DNA from: Stenopsyche tienmushanensis
Taxonomy: Eukaryota > Arthropoda > Insecta > Trichoptera > Stenopsychidae
Assembly (NCBI GenBank): GCA_008973525.1
Contig: WACJ01000224.1
Span: 1-64,000 of the forward strand
Direction of reading: 5' to 3'
DNA length: 64,000 bases
Below the pieces are notes generated by a model. That model ran no database searches. It was not told the origin of the DNA and saw only the letters and a list, made by a program, of their open reading frames with translations. Position numbers and translations under genes: made by a program. Of the stretch, positions 35,209 to 45,248 are shown one piece after another; position 1 is the stretch's first letter; every line of letters starts with the position of its first letter.

Positions 35209-36060
35209 TTCGCAACTGCTTTAAATATTGGTCGAAGACCATAGCTCCCTTATGCGATCCGAATACATGGTTTGCAATTTTCCTTTCAAATAATGCACGT
35301 TTAACATTCTTTTTTTGCAAATTTATGTCGACGATACAAACGATAGACGGTATAACATTGATTAGTGTGTACATCAAGACCGACGCAAAGAAGTATTTTG
35401 ACACGAGACACATGAGATTAAAGAATAAATAGTATTTTGGGTGCGATTTTTTAATTATTGGTTATTAGAGAACTCCTTAAATATGATTTGGATAGCATCT
35501 CCAAATTTGACTAGATATATTGCTGTTTCAATTAACTGTATTATTTTTCTTTTATGTCTGTAATACTAACGATATATTTTATTATTAAAAAAGTTATTTT
35601 AAGTTATAAAGTAAATTTATTGATTTCTTTTTTTGTATTTTTCAGATGACTACAAGAGTGAAAGCATAGAAGGAATCAGAATGGAATGCATTGTGCAAGA
35701 GGATCAAGGCAGGAGCACTCCTGCTGGTAAAAAAACAATATAGATTATATATTGTATTTAAGTTGAAAACTCAACAAGTGGTTGCAACTTTGAAACTTTT
35801 TAATTTTATGTATTCTTAATTCACGGTTTATTATTTATTATCTTACTTTTTGATTGCAGCAAGCAAATTGATCGAAGATATTGCAGAATACTTATATTAT
35901 CTTGTTAACATTGTGCAAAAATTATTTCCTGGAATGAGAATCAATTCATGTGATATCTGTTGATCGTTGATTTGATTGTTAGTATAACTGTAAGGCTTAT
36001 GCTACTGATTCCGGATTAAAGTGTATGACGAACTCATGTTCTTGTATGAAATAAATTGTG
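35209..36060 (+). CDS. 3' part of a spliced microexon gene (three exons)
   Basis: Three exons join in one frame. Exon a (35,209-35,349, 141 bases) follows CTGGGGTGCAG and ends at G|GTATAAC; it reads RNCFKYWSKTIAPLCDPNTW and has a phenylalanine-rich second half. Exon b (35,646-35,726, 81 bases) follows TATTTTTCAG and ends at G|GTAAAA; it reads YKSESIEGIRMECIVQED. Exon c (35,860-35,963) follows TTTGATTGCAG and reads KLIEDIAEYLYYLVNIVQKL, ending NSCDIC and TGA. A poly-A signal AATAAA is at 36,050. All introns fall after the first base of a codon, and exons a and b are multiples of three, so the junctions rebuild Asp and Ala codons. Upstream exons, including the start, are not established. I recognise no family. 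Several diverged copies of each exon lie in the next 20 kb. Confidence 0.6.
36050..36055 (+). terminator. Poly-A signal of the microexon gene
   Basis: AATAAA, 87 bases after the stop codon, followed by an AT-rich stretch with TGTGTTTTAATTTT. Confidence 0.45.
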
Positions 36061-36539
36061 ATGATAAAACATTTAGCATGTGTTTTAATTTTAACTCTGA
36101 TGCCATGCCACGAAAATTATAATAGCGTCTAGTAAATAAATACACTTAAATCACAATTGTTTCAATTTTTTTCAAAGATTGTACAGATATGAAAAGGCAA
36201 TGTTGTAAAGAATTTCTAAACATAACATAAAAGCTTCAAAATTGACATAAAACATTTTGAAGAAATAGCCCGAAACCCATTTCCTCTTTTTAAACTGAAT
36301 AAGATATATAATTTTATAATAATATTTTTACATAAATAATTTTATAGTTTGTTTTAAAACAAAGCATATCGTCTCATAATTAGTGTATAAGTATAAAAAG
36401 AATTTTTAATAGACAATCTGAATTTATAAAAAAAAATTGCTTGGAATGAAATAGAAAATAAATGAAAATATTATTGGGATAGTAAAATACTCAACGTATA
36501 TTAAATGCAACCGTAGAGTGTTATCCCTCACGGTAATAC
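36061..36539. other. AT-rich spacer
   Basis: No gene or repeat is seen between the 35-kb gene and the first U unit. Confidence 0.45.
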
Positions 36540-36880
36540 TGGGAACATATGAGATAATCTACTCTAGATGGACCAGATTTCACAGGATGAAAAAGGAAAC
36601 GGAATTCGTGTCAGCATCGCGTTGATGGTAAAACGTTCAGATATGTTTTGATATACATACATTGCATTGCACCTATGTTGAAATTCAACAGGTGGTTGCA
36701 ATTAAAAACTTTTCAGTTTTCTGCGTTCCTAATGTACGTGTGTGAAGATTTAAGGTTGTTTTCTAGTGCAAGCATGCTTTTAACTTCAACAGGTAGTTGC
36801 AGTCTAAAAACTGTTCTACTATTATGCGTTCTTAATCAACGTGCCCCGAGATTAAGGTTATTTTGTAAGGTAAGCTTATT
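36540..36880 (+). pseudogene. U unit 1 (exon-b relative plus intron core)
   Basis: A decayed exon ending TTGATG|GTAAAAC (36,627) is followed by the intron core TTCAACAGGTGGTTGCAATT, TGCGTTCCTAATGTACGTG and GGTTGTTTTCTAG. A second, more diverged core (CAACAGGTAGTTGCAGTC, ATGCGTTCTTAATCAACG) follows about 100 bases later. The same order (exon, GTAAAA donor, CAACAAGTGGTTGCAAC core) occurs in the functional gene at 35.65-35.86 kb. Confidence 0.55.
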
Positions 36881-37080
36881 TTTCCGTCCCGTAAGTAGGA
36901 CTAGATTGATACACTCATTGACTTTTTTATTGTATGCTAAAATAATTTCATTACAACGAGCTAACGCAATGTCAAATATTAATCAAGCAATAATGTTCTC
37001 ATCCCTATTTGTTCATACTTTTTGCAATCAAATTGAATGATTTGAACAAGACACGTATATTATATTTAGGCTTACAAAAA

Positions 37081-37560
37081 TAATCCAAACGTGCCGTTTG
37101 TATCACCCGGATATGATTCCTGGTCTGGAAAAATAGGATAAGGTGATACATTTAGCATAGTTTTCTCTTTGCTAATTATTCCTGATTATTTTATGTTGTG
37201 TAGTTGAGGCAGGCGCAATAAAAAGATTAACCGCACCCCAATGCGGCTTGTAAAGAACCGCTGGGACGATCTACTCTGGATTGACCATATCCTGGAAGAG
37301 GAAAGGAGTAAAAGCATTCGTGTTGATATTTTTTGTGATGGTAAAATGCCCAGGATATGTTTCCATGATGCATTTATATTGAAAGCGCCACAGGTGGTTG
37401 CAATTCCAAAACTCTTCATCTTCATGCGTTCCTAATGTACATTTGTGAAAATTTTAGGTTGTTTTCTAGTATAATTTCGATTTACCATGCTGCAAGCATG
37501 ATTTTAGCTCAATAAGTAGTTGTACTCTAAAACTGTTATTAATATACCTGACTAAATATT
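37081..37560 (+). pseudogene. U unit 2 (open exon-like frame)
   Basis: An open frame ending at the conserved donor TGTGATG|GTAAAATG (37,340) reads DDLLWIDHILEEERSKSIRV and then DIFCD. The cut falls after the first base of a codon, as in exon b of the 35-kb gene. A start at 37,209 would give 132 bases, a multiple of three, but the acceptor is poor. The U core follows. A near-copy lies at 41.48-41.94 kb. Confidence 0.5.
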
Positions 37561-37632
37561 TAAAAATATTTTGTAGAGTAACCTTAGTTGCACATGCTGC
37601 AAGTATAATTTAAGAGACATTATTTAAGGATT

Positions 37633-37760
37633 CTTCTCCCGATAGTCGGAGGTAAAACGACTCGGCGCTCGATACGCTTTGCGAAAATAATTCGTTTCTG
37701 TGATACGTTGAGTTCTTTCTGTGACTTGTCGGCACCTCACCGCCGGGGCTGCGCCCTCCG
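37633..37760 (+). repeat. 5' monomer 1 of the LINE
   Basis: CTTCTCCCGATAGTCGGAGG through GTGACTTGTCGGCACC, nearly identical to monomer 2, then a GC-rich stretch (CCGCCGGGGCTGCGCCC). Probably promoter sequence by analogy with tandem 5' monomers of other LINEs. Confidence 0.7.
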
Positions 37761-38030
37761 ACAGGGCCCCCTTCATCAGTAAGACCGTTTCATCTTGTCT
37801 TAACGAAAATTACACGCGAAACATTATAATATAATGCTAAATTTTATTACATCTCATCCTTCGTTATCGCCTAAACATTCGGCTTATGGCAAACATCGAA
37901 ATTCAAAGAAATGCATTTTTTGTGCCGCTCTTTTCTCTACCTCCAGTGGGCCGTTCCCAATCGACGCTTAACTGTAATAAAATTAAGGACTTAAAAACCT
38001 TTCAATAATTGTCAAAGTTTAACATTCAGT

Positions 38031-38157
38031 CTTCTCCCGATAGTCGGAGGTAAAACGACTCGGCGCTCGATACGCTTTGCGAAAATAATTCGTTTCTGTG
38101 ATACGTTGAGTTCTTTCTGTGACTTGTCGGCACCCTCAACACCGGGGACCCCCCCCT
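38031..38157 (+). repeat. 5' monomer 2 of the LINE
   Basis: Second copy of the 5' repeat, then CTCAACACCGGGGACCCC. The downstream body contains only short frames (38,119-38,340; 38,860-39,051) with no reverse-transcriptase motif. Confidence 0.7.
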
Positions 38158-39284
38158 GCACTCTCCCCCGCGCAAGTTCATTCGTACGCTCTGACGAAAC
38201 GCCGACTACACTTGTATATAAAATTCGCGAGTGACGCCGAAAAACATTGTTTTTACGACATCTGCACAAAAAATGGAACATCTTCACCGCGTCACTCGAG
38301 AGGAACTACAACAAGGATAATAACGCAAGTAAGATCATAATAATCCAAGCTTCCAAGGTAAGTGAATTAACAAATACTCGCACACATCCGCCTCCTACTA
38401 TCACATAAACACGGGAACACTGGGAGCAAAATGCTTTTTCGACTGCTCCCATAATACAATCTTGACTATAAAACTATTTGATATGGACCTGACTATTTGA
38501 TATTACTTGATACCTGACTTTAACCTATTCGTTTCAGCTATGTCTATATATTTGTTTCCAGTTACTCCCAGTCTGACCGATTAAATATTATTTGATTGTG
38601 CCCGGTAGACACTAAACGTCAAAGTTCGAATACTGTGATGCGACATAACTACCCCTTGCTAATACAATTTGACTAATACTTTTGCCTAACCTAACCACAT
38701 TTGACTACTCCTAACTATTATACTTATACGATTTTATGTATTTTAACTATTGGCCACTTGACTAGTACCTTTTTACAGAGTAGATACTTAAATACTCTTC
38801 TAACAGCAAGCTGATATCCAGTTTATATACTATTCATTGCTTTTTATACGAATCTTAACTTGCATGTCGCTCGTTGTCTCTTGCATGGTCTTCCCTACTT
38901 AGCAGTATGGAACTCAAGGAACCTCACCGGTTCGGATCCGAGAGGCTCTAGGAACGGAGCAGGAACAAGAAGAACACCAAGAAGACGGCCTCGAGGAGAT
39001 GCATTTGATGATCTTTACTTTGCAACGAAAAACAACATTGTCTTCCGTTGACTTCTATATCGTTTTGTAATCGCCGAACTGAGAGGGGCAACCTGAAAAA
39101 ATGGCGAAACCACTCAGTTTCGAATTCGCTCAGGTAAGTTGTACGGTGACGGGGAGACACCCTCAGTTGGTGTAGGAGCGAATCCGAGATGCACTTAAGC
39201 GTCTCGTATGTCTTCACCCTACCCCGGCAACGCCCTAGCGAGGAAAGGGGGGACTGGACTCCTTGTACTCCAGAAAGCCCTTTC

Positions 39285-39595
39285 CAGTAGAGTCAAAAAG
39301 GTCGTCTAGAGTAGTTTTCCACCATCTCCCTATGAAAACTACTCAGTCTTTACAAACCCCCCAAACTCCTTATCGAGACGTTCGCGAAAGTGTTCGTCAA
39401 TACGTTCACTCAGGATACCCGTTGGGTGAGCGTTCAAAATAAAACTCGGTGGTAATGCTACCTTCAATATCGAGCGAATGAGGAGGTGAATGTATGATAC
39501 AGACGAAATGGATGTAACCCCTTTCCTATGAATGGATATTGAAGAGGCCCATAGTTCTGTAGTGGACTGTTAGTGGCTGCGCTATGATGATGATG
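39285..39595 (+). repeat. LINE 3' tail (family D), copy 2, part of the full element
   Basis: Colinear with 14,380-14,685 and the complement of 45,777-45,940: AAGGTCGTCTAGAGTAGT, CTTCAATATCGAGCGAATG, ATATTGAAGAGGCCCATAG, then GATGATGAT. Confidence 0.85.
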
Positions 39596-39894
39596 ATTTA
39601 AGGATTGGTGCATTTATTACATCTAAAATATACTCATTATCCATATACCTCTCCGATAGTACTGATATTACATGCTAAATCCATTTTAACCAATTGTGTT
39701 AATATTGAATGTTCCACATTATTTTCGGACTTTTAATGATGGATATAATTTGTTGCTTGCATTTCCCAGTAATACTATTAGAACTGGAAGGTAAGAGAGT
39801 GAGGTCTTCTTATTCAATACAGTACTCTTCTTAAAGGCGCCAGATTCTAAGGGGCAATCTTAGGCAGATATTACTTAGAGATTAGATAATAAAA

Positions 39895-40265
39895 AATGTA
39901 TTATTGTGTGTTGCCATTCAGATTATAGAATGCGTGTTAACAATGCAACAAGTATGAATTAATGCACCCTGGAGACTTCCATTATACTTCTGTAATCCTG
40001 TTAACATTTTGCTGAAATTTGTTACTAATATGTTGTAAATAAATTGTTTTAACATTTTTGCAAGTACAAACATGAACAAGGCATAGTCAGCTTCAGACAC
40101 GTATGTCATTCGCCAGGGGTGCAGTCAGCTAATGCAATTGCATTGAAAATTCTCAAGTTTTCTGATCAGTCATTGGTGGACTTTCAGCGCACAGCTGATC
40201 AATAATTTCACCATAACCCATTCCATTGAAAATGGTCAGGGATATTTCAATGTCGGATAGTTCCA
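39895..40265 (+). pseudogene. W-type repeat with decayed Z exon, copy 2
   Basis: The left half (TATAGAATGCGTGTTAACAA to CAAACATGAACAAGGCATAG) matches 43,340-43,520. The right half (GCCAGGGGTGCAG, TCATTGGTG, CCCATTCCATTGAAAAT) matches 34,420-34,550. GGGGTGCAG at about 40,115 marks the Z-type acceptor, but the exon after it has stops (AVS, stop, CNCIENSQVF). The minus-strand open frame at 39,918-40,109 is probably a shadow. Confidence 0.5.
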
Positions 40266-40939
40266 TATTATAACGTAATTTAATTTAATAAAGTGATACA
40301 ATTCTTATATTAGTTCAATTAATATAAAATTCGACCTAGATTCTAATCTCGAGGTTGCTCCTTCGTTTACAAGTACACATCAAGGTGCTAAACCTGAATT
40401 TAAATCCATCCATATCCCCAGATATGCATTTATCCTCGAAAATTCCGCAAAAGCCCTAAGAGAAGACGTAATAGCCACAAGGTCTGTGTATCCAAACGGT
40501 CCGCTTTTCGGATCGCTGATATGACGAATGAACGCCATATATAAACATGTCTACAGAACGATTACGAACTCTCATTACATAACGAAATTGTCCGAAGATG
40601 ACTGATCTGTTATTTAAATTTTACAATCGGTCAAAAATATTGTTGTCTTTATTTTATTTCGGCCTTATGGCGGCTGGGTCGGCCCAATGGCTGGGCGGCG
40701 ATTAAAAGAGGGATTAGACAACTTAGCATATTTTATAAAAACGGATAGAGCCACAAGTAGAATGGTTAAGTAAAATAAAAAGCATATTCAACTCTCTGGG
40801 TCGGTATTCTGCGTTTTGCACCTCAAGCTCGATTGCGCTCGTGGCGGGTGTCTGCGTTGCTACCCCCTTGCTACGACCTTGCATTTACATATGTTAAATG
40901 CGTTTGTAGTGATTCTGGAAAAGGTATATTTCATGCGAA
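40266..40939. other. Spacer
   Basis: Contains a small GC-rich patch at 40,660-40,705 (GGCCTTATGGCGGCTGGG). No gene is seen. Confidence 0.4.
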
Positions 40940-41260
40940 AACGGAATATTATAAAATGATCTCCTCTGGATTGCACAGGAGGAAGAATGGAAGATTGTTA
41001 AAACATTCAGGATGTGTTTTAATATATATTACATTTATGTGGAAATTCAACAGATGGTTACAACTCCAAACTCTTCAGTTTTCTGCGTTCCTAATGTACG
41101 TGTGTGAAGATTTAAGGTTGTTTTATAGTTAACCTGCAAGCATGCTTTTAACCTCAACAGGTAGTTGCAGTCTAAAAACTGTTCTACTATTATGCGTTCT
41201 TAATCAACGTGCCCCGACATTAAGGTTATTTTGTAAAGTAAGCTTATTTTCCGTCCCGTA
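40940..41260 (+). pseudogene. U unit 3
   Basis: Same order as unit 1, with the donor decayed to ATT|GTTAAAAC. The two cores are CAACAGATGGTTACAACTCC and CAACAGGTAGTTGCAGTC. From about 41,080 onward it is nearly identical to 36,717-37,510, the start of a segmental duplication. Confidence 0.55.
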
Positions 41261-41479
41261 AGTAGGACTAGATTGATAAACTCATAACGTTCAAATTTTT
41301 ATTGTCTTCCGTTTATTTCTACTACATTGAATTTTTTATCGTATGCTAAAATAATTTCATTACAACGGGCTAACGCAATGTCAAATATTAATTAAGCAAT
41401 AATGTTCTCATCCCTATTTGTTTATGCTTTTTGCAATCAAATTGAATGATTTTGAGCAAGACACGTATATTATATTTAG

Positions 41480-41940
41480 GCTTATAAAAATAATCGAAGC
41501 GTGCCGTTTGTATCACCTGGATATGATTCCTGGTCTGGAAAAATAGGATAAGGTGATACATTTAGCATAGTTTTCTCTTTGCTTATTATTCCTGATTATT
41601 TTATGATGTGTAACTGAAGCAGGCGCAATAAAAAGATTTACCGCACCCCAATGCGGCTTGTAAAGAACCGCTGGGACGATCTACTCTGGATTGATCAAAT
41701 CCTGGAAGAGGAAAGGAGTAAAAGCATTCGTGTTGATATTTTTTGTGGTGGTAAAATGCCCAGGATATGTTTCCATGATGCATTTATATTGAAAGCGCCA
41801 CAGGTGGTTGCAATTCTAAAACTCTTCATCTTCATGCGTTCCTAATGTACATGTGTGAAAATTTTAGGTTGTTTTCTAGTATAATTTCGATTTACCATGC
41901 TGCAAGCATGATTTTAGCTCAACACGCAGTTACATTCTAA
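41480..41940 (+). pseudogene. U unit 4 (near-copy of unit 2)
   Basis: Reads DDLLWIDQILEEERSKSIRV with donor GGTG|GTAAAATG at 41,750, differing from unit 2 at only a few bases. After the core, sequence identity stops at about 41,920, the edge of the duplication. Confidence 0.55.
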
Positions 41941-42469
41941 ATAATATTATATGTACTACGATATTTTTGGTCCAAGATGTAAATATGATTTAATATTAAT
42001 ACTCTTATATTTAATCGATTTTTTTGTGATCATAGAATTATGTTTTGTATTAATAAAGGTTTTATTTTATTTTTTAATGCAGTTTGTCCATATTTGTTAC
42101 CATAACATTGTCGAATGTGTTCTACTGCGTACGCATGGTATTTTGGGATGCTTATTGCATTTGTGTTTATCAAGAGTGTATAAGACGAATGAGATGTGAA
42201 GGTCCCGATTTGTAATTTTTGACAAATAATAAAAGCAAAGTACAAACATAAAAACTTGTGATTTTTAGAACTCATTGTAGATAATTGATAATACAAAATA
42301 ATTATGTCGATTGAAATATCCCGGTAATTGAAATTTGGGCGATATAAATTAATTAAAAAAACTCTTAAGTATATTTTCAAAAAGAGTTAACTCAATTTAT
42401 AATATGCATTATAATACTCTGAATTACCTTGTCTGTATTTGTCAAACTTACGGCAGACGTGATGTAGTG
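41941..42469. other. AT-rich spacer with antisense frames
   Basis: Overlapping frames at 41,951-42,199 (plus) and 42,030-42,380 (minus) are low-complexity and unrecognised. Confidence 0.35.
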
Positions 42470-42780
42470 TGCATCGAGTTGCAATCGTAATGCAATACCT
42501 TATCAATTAGTCTTTTAATATTGAGAAAATTTCTGGAGAGATAGCAGCTCTGGATGAACCAAATCATATAAGAGGAAAAAGGGAAGAGCATTTGTGCCGG
42601 TATTGCTGTGATGGTAAAATGATCTACGTATGTTTTCATAGTGCACCTATATTGAAAACTCAACAAGTGGTTGCAGCTCGAAAACTTTTCATTTTCATGC
42701 ATTCCTAGTGTACACGCGCAAAGTTTTTGGATATTTTCTAGCTTACTTTTGATTTTCCTTACTGCAAGTATGGCTTAAAT
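42470..42780 (+). pseudogene. U unit 5 (open exon-like frame)
   Basis: An open frame from about 42,511 to the donor TGTGATG|GTAAAATG (42,613) reads SGEIAALDEPNHIRGKREEH and then LCRYCCD, with three cysteines just before the donor. The cut is after the first base of a codon, as in exon b of the 35-kb gene. The core follows (CTCAACAAGTGGTTGCAGC, ATGCATTCCTAGTGTAC). Confidence 0.5.
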
Positions 42781-42894
42781 TAAAAATCCTGATTCGAAAT
42801 ACTATCGAATATGTAATTGGTACATATTCTTTGTAATAATATAGCAAGATCTGTGTCTTTATAAGCATAAAAATAATCTAAATATTTCTTGTGA

Positions 42895-43125
42895 ACAATT
42901 AATTGATAGGATTTAATACATTAAATCATATAGGAAAAAAGGGAAAGGGATATTAATCTCTACACTTTTTTCATAGTAAAATGCTCAAAATTTTGATATA
43001 ATTATATTTCAGCTTTGTTGAAAAATTTACAAGCGGTTGCAACTGCAAAGTTGTTCAGCCTTATTAGATCCTAACGTTCATGTGCAACAATTTTAAGTAT
43101 GATTTTGGTCTAATTTTAATAAATA
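42895..43125 (+). pseudogene. U unit 6 (decayed)
   Basis: AATCATATAGGAAAAAAGGG, donor-like CATA|GTAAAATG (about 42,976), then core TTACAAGCGGTTGCAACTGC and TTAGATCCTAACGTTCATG. No open exon remains. Confidence 0.45.
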
Positions 43126-43339
43126 ATATAGCAAATATGATCTCAACTATTAATGCAAGTCACTGGGTAAACCTTATGTATTTTTTGTATTGTAAAATAA
43201 ATATTTCCCTCAATGATTGTGTTGATTTTTTTCCTTTATCATCCAAATATATATAATATTTAATTTTTAAGAAATATTTTGCACAAAAATTTGTGAATTA
43301 ATTGATTAATTGGTCATATATAATATAATATACGACATT

Positions 43340-43535
43340 GTGCGTTGGCCTTTAGGTTATAGAATGCGTGTTAATAATGCAACAAGTATGGATTGATGCA
43401 CCCTGGAGACTCCATTATACTTCTGTAATCCTGTTAACATTTTACTGAAATTTGTTACTAAAATGTTGTAAACAAATTGTTTTAACATTTTTCGCAAGTA
43501 CAAACATAAACAAGGCATAATCTGCATCAGACGCG
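43340..43535 (+). repeat. W-type repeat, copy 3 (left half)
   Basis: Nearly identical to 39,900-40,090, starting TATAGAATGCGTGTTAATAA and ending CAAACATAAACAAGGCATAA. It ends where a Tigger terminus begins, so the right half was lost or displaced. Confidence 0.6.
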
Positions 43536-43536
43536 T

Positions 43537-43600
43537 ATAGTTGAACCTCCATTATCCGGACCTCGATTATTTGGATTGTTCTAAATAAAAAAATACACAC
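43537..43600 (+). repeat. Tigger/pogo left terminal repeat, solo
   Basis: AGTTGAACCTCCATTATCCG, then GACCTCGATTATTTGGATTG, matching the Tigger end at 46,479. No transposase follows; U unit 7 begins directly after. Confidence 0.6.
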
Positions 43601-43965
43601 AAAAAAATATTTTGGTTCATTGTATGGCGCATTTGATCCAATATCTGTGTAGTGCTCGTGTCAGCATTGCCTCAATTGGTAAAACATTCAGGATGTGTTT
43701 TGATATATATTGCAGTTATGTTGAAATTCAACAAGTGGTTGCAATACCGAACTCTTCTGTTTTCTGCGTTTCTAATGTACGTGTGCGAAGATTTAAGGTT
43801 GTTTTCTAGCTTAACGTTGATTATCCACGTCGCACGAATAGTTTAATCTCAACAGGTAGTTGCAGTCTAAAAACTGTTCTTCTAATATGCAATCTTAATG
43901 AATGTGTTTCGATATTTAAGGTTATTTTGTAGAATGCAACATATTTTAAAAATATTAAGTTCAAA
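43601..43965 (+). pseudogene. U unit 7
   Basis: Decayed exon ending AATTG|GTAAAACATTC (43,678), then the core TTCAACAAGTGGTTGCAATA, a TGCGTTTCTAATGTACGTG stretch and a second core CAACAGGTAGTTGCAGTC. The two overlapping open frames at 43,612-43,846 run across exon and intron and are not taken as protein. Confidence 0.5.
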
Positions 43966-44109
43966 TTGTTCACATTTGTTACAATACTATTTAATGATGT
44001 GATCTTACATTGAATTGCTTCTATGTCTTCATCAACTTTTGAGCTAATGGAATAGAAATTGAGGTTGCATGATGTTTTTCCTTATTATTTTACTTTATGT
44101 ATTTAAAGA

Positions 44110-44360
44110 AAACTCAAAAGAGAATTTTACCTCACTCTAGTACAGCTTTGTAGAGAACAACTGGGACTATCCACTTTGGATGGATTAAATCCTCGTTTTG
44201 ACATTTCTATGATAGTAAAAGGCTCACAGTGCATGCATGTTAAAAGAGCAACTAGTGGTTGCAACTCCAAAAACTCTTCGGCGTTATGCAATCCTAATGT
44301 CCTTGTACGAAGATTTTAGGTTATTTTCTAGCTCAGCTTGGTTTTTCTATGTTTTTATAT
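44110..44360 (+). pseudogene. U unit 8 (last in array)
   Basis: GAACAACTGGGACTATCCAC matches the GAACCGCTGGGACGATCTAC of unit 2. Then comes donor-like GATA|GTAAAAG and core AACTAGTGGTTGCAACTCC. The open frame is lost. Confidence 0.45.
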
Positions 44361-45240
44361 AAGAATGTAATTCATAGAAAAATCCTTATACAGTTTTAAA
44401 TTCTACTTTTTTTAAATTATCTTTTTTACTAACCGTACGAGCGCGGCCAAATAACTGATTTCAACTTTTGATTTAATTTTTTCATCCATTGTTTTTCCTT
44501 TTGTTAATTTTACTTTAGCTAAGGTCTTAGATTATCCGATTAAAATCTTTAAAATCAAGATATAAGTTGATCGCCAATTAAAAAATGATCCCAAAGATGG
44601 ATCTTATTACATCGCTCGAATATGTAGCGACAAATTTAAGAAGTCGACAGTATTAATATCTCCAATCTCATATTGTGTTTAGCTTGATTTTTCACCGTCT
44701 AAAACAATGATACTCGTAACTCAATCATCTTGGATTCGAGTCCTATATAAGTTCTTTAGAAGATTTTCCTATGCGAACCGCAATTTTCCAATAGTCGACA
44801 ATGCAACTTAACAAGAGCATTGTAAGCATTATTATGAAGCCCTATGGACTAAATTTGATAATTCACATAAAATCGACATCAAATACATGAGCTTCTTAAA
44901 AGATTTAGATACTTGTTATTTTGGTCTCAATATCACCTCAATTGTATTCCAAAGTGCAAAATGTAATGTTGCCACTATTTCCATTACATTAGCAGACGTT
45001 TTAACATGAATTATTATCTTTATATTTAATTATTTTTCTAAGCTTTATAATAAGGGTGATTTATTAAATCGTTATCTTTTCAAACTTAAAATCATTATTG
45101 AACAAAGAGTATGTATAATTGTAGACGCGTTGAATAATTTAGTTTATATGAATATGCATGATTTATATATGCAGTGAGTGAGAACACATTATTTTGTGCA
45201 TGCGCATTGAATGCGAAGAAAACTGCAGTGTCATGAAAAT
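44361..45240. other. AT-rich spacer
   Basis: GGATTCGAGTCC at about 44,732 resembles a tRNA B box, but no cloverleaf or SINE body follows. No gene is seen. Confidence 0.4.
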
Positions 45241-45248
45241 GCACTTTT

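Larger units (their letters stand above)
37622..39606 (+). mobile_element. Complete non-autonomous LINE with target-site duplication
   Basis: ATTTAAGGATT occurs at 37,622-37,632 and again at 39,596-39,606, an 11-base target-site duplication. Between them lies 1,963 bases. The 5' end has two tandem monomers, 398 bases apart (37,633 and 38,031), each starting CTTCTCCCGATAGTCGGAGG and sharing about 130 bases. The 3' end is the family D tail ending GATGATGAT. Such tandem 5' promoter monomers plus a microsatellite-like 3' end mark a non-LTR retrotransposon. No reverse transcriptase or endonuclease frame is present, so it must have been mobilised by another element. It sits inside the U array. Confidence 0.85.

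Noticed and set aside
35135..35413. Minus-strand frame of 92 codons opposite exon a
   Set aside because: The plus reading has splice sites, matching phases and homologous exons with the same ending; the minus frame does not extend through the related copies.
37622..39606. LTR retrotransposon (from the two direct repeats at 37,633 and 38,031)
   Set aside because: The repeats are both at the 5' end, the target-site duplication lies outside the whole 1.96 kb, and the 3' end is a GATGAT tail, so they are LINE 5' monomers.
44690..44760. tRNA or SINE head at GGATTCGAGTCC
   Set aside because: A B-box-like sequence alone; no A box at the right distance and no shared body with the SINE family.
31000..45000. 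Dscam1-type alternative exon cluster
   Set aside because: The repeated same-strand cores recall selector sequences, but no exon encodes recognisable immunoglobulin-domain halves and no docking sequence was found. Kept only as an analogy.
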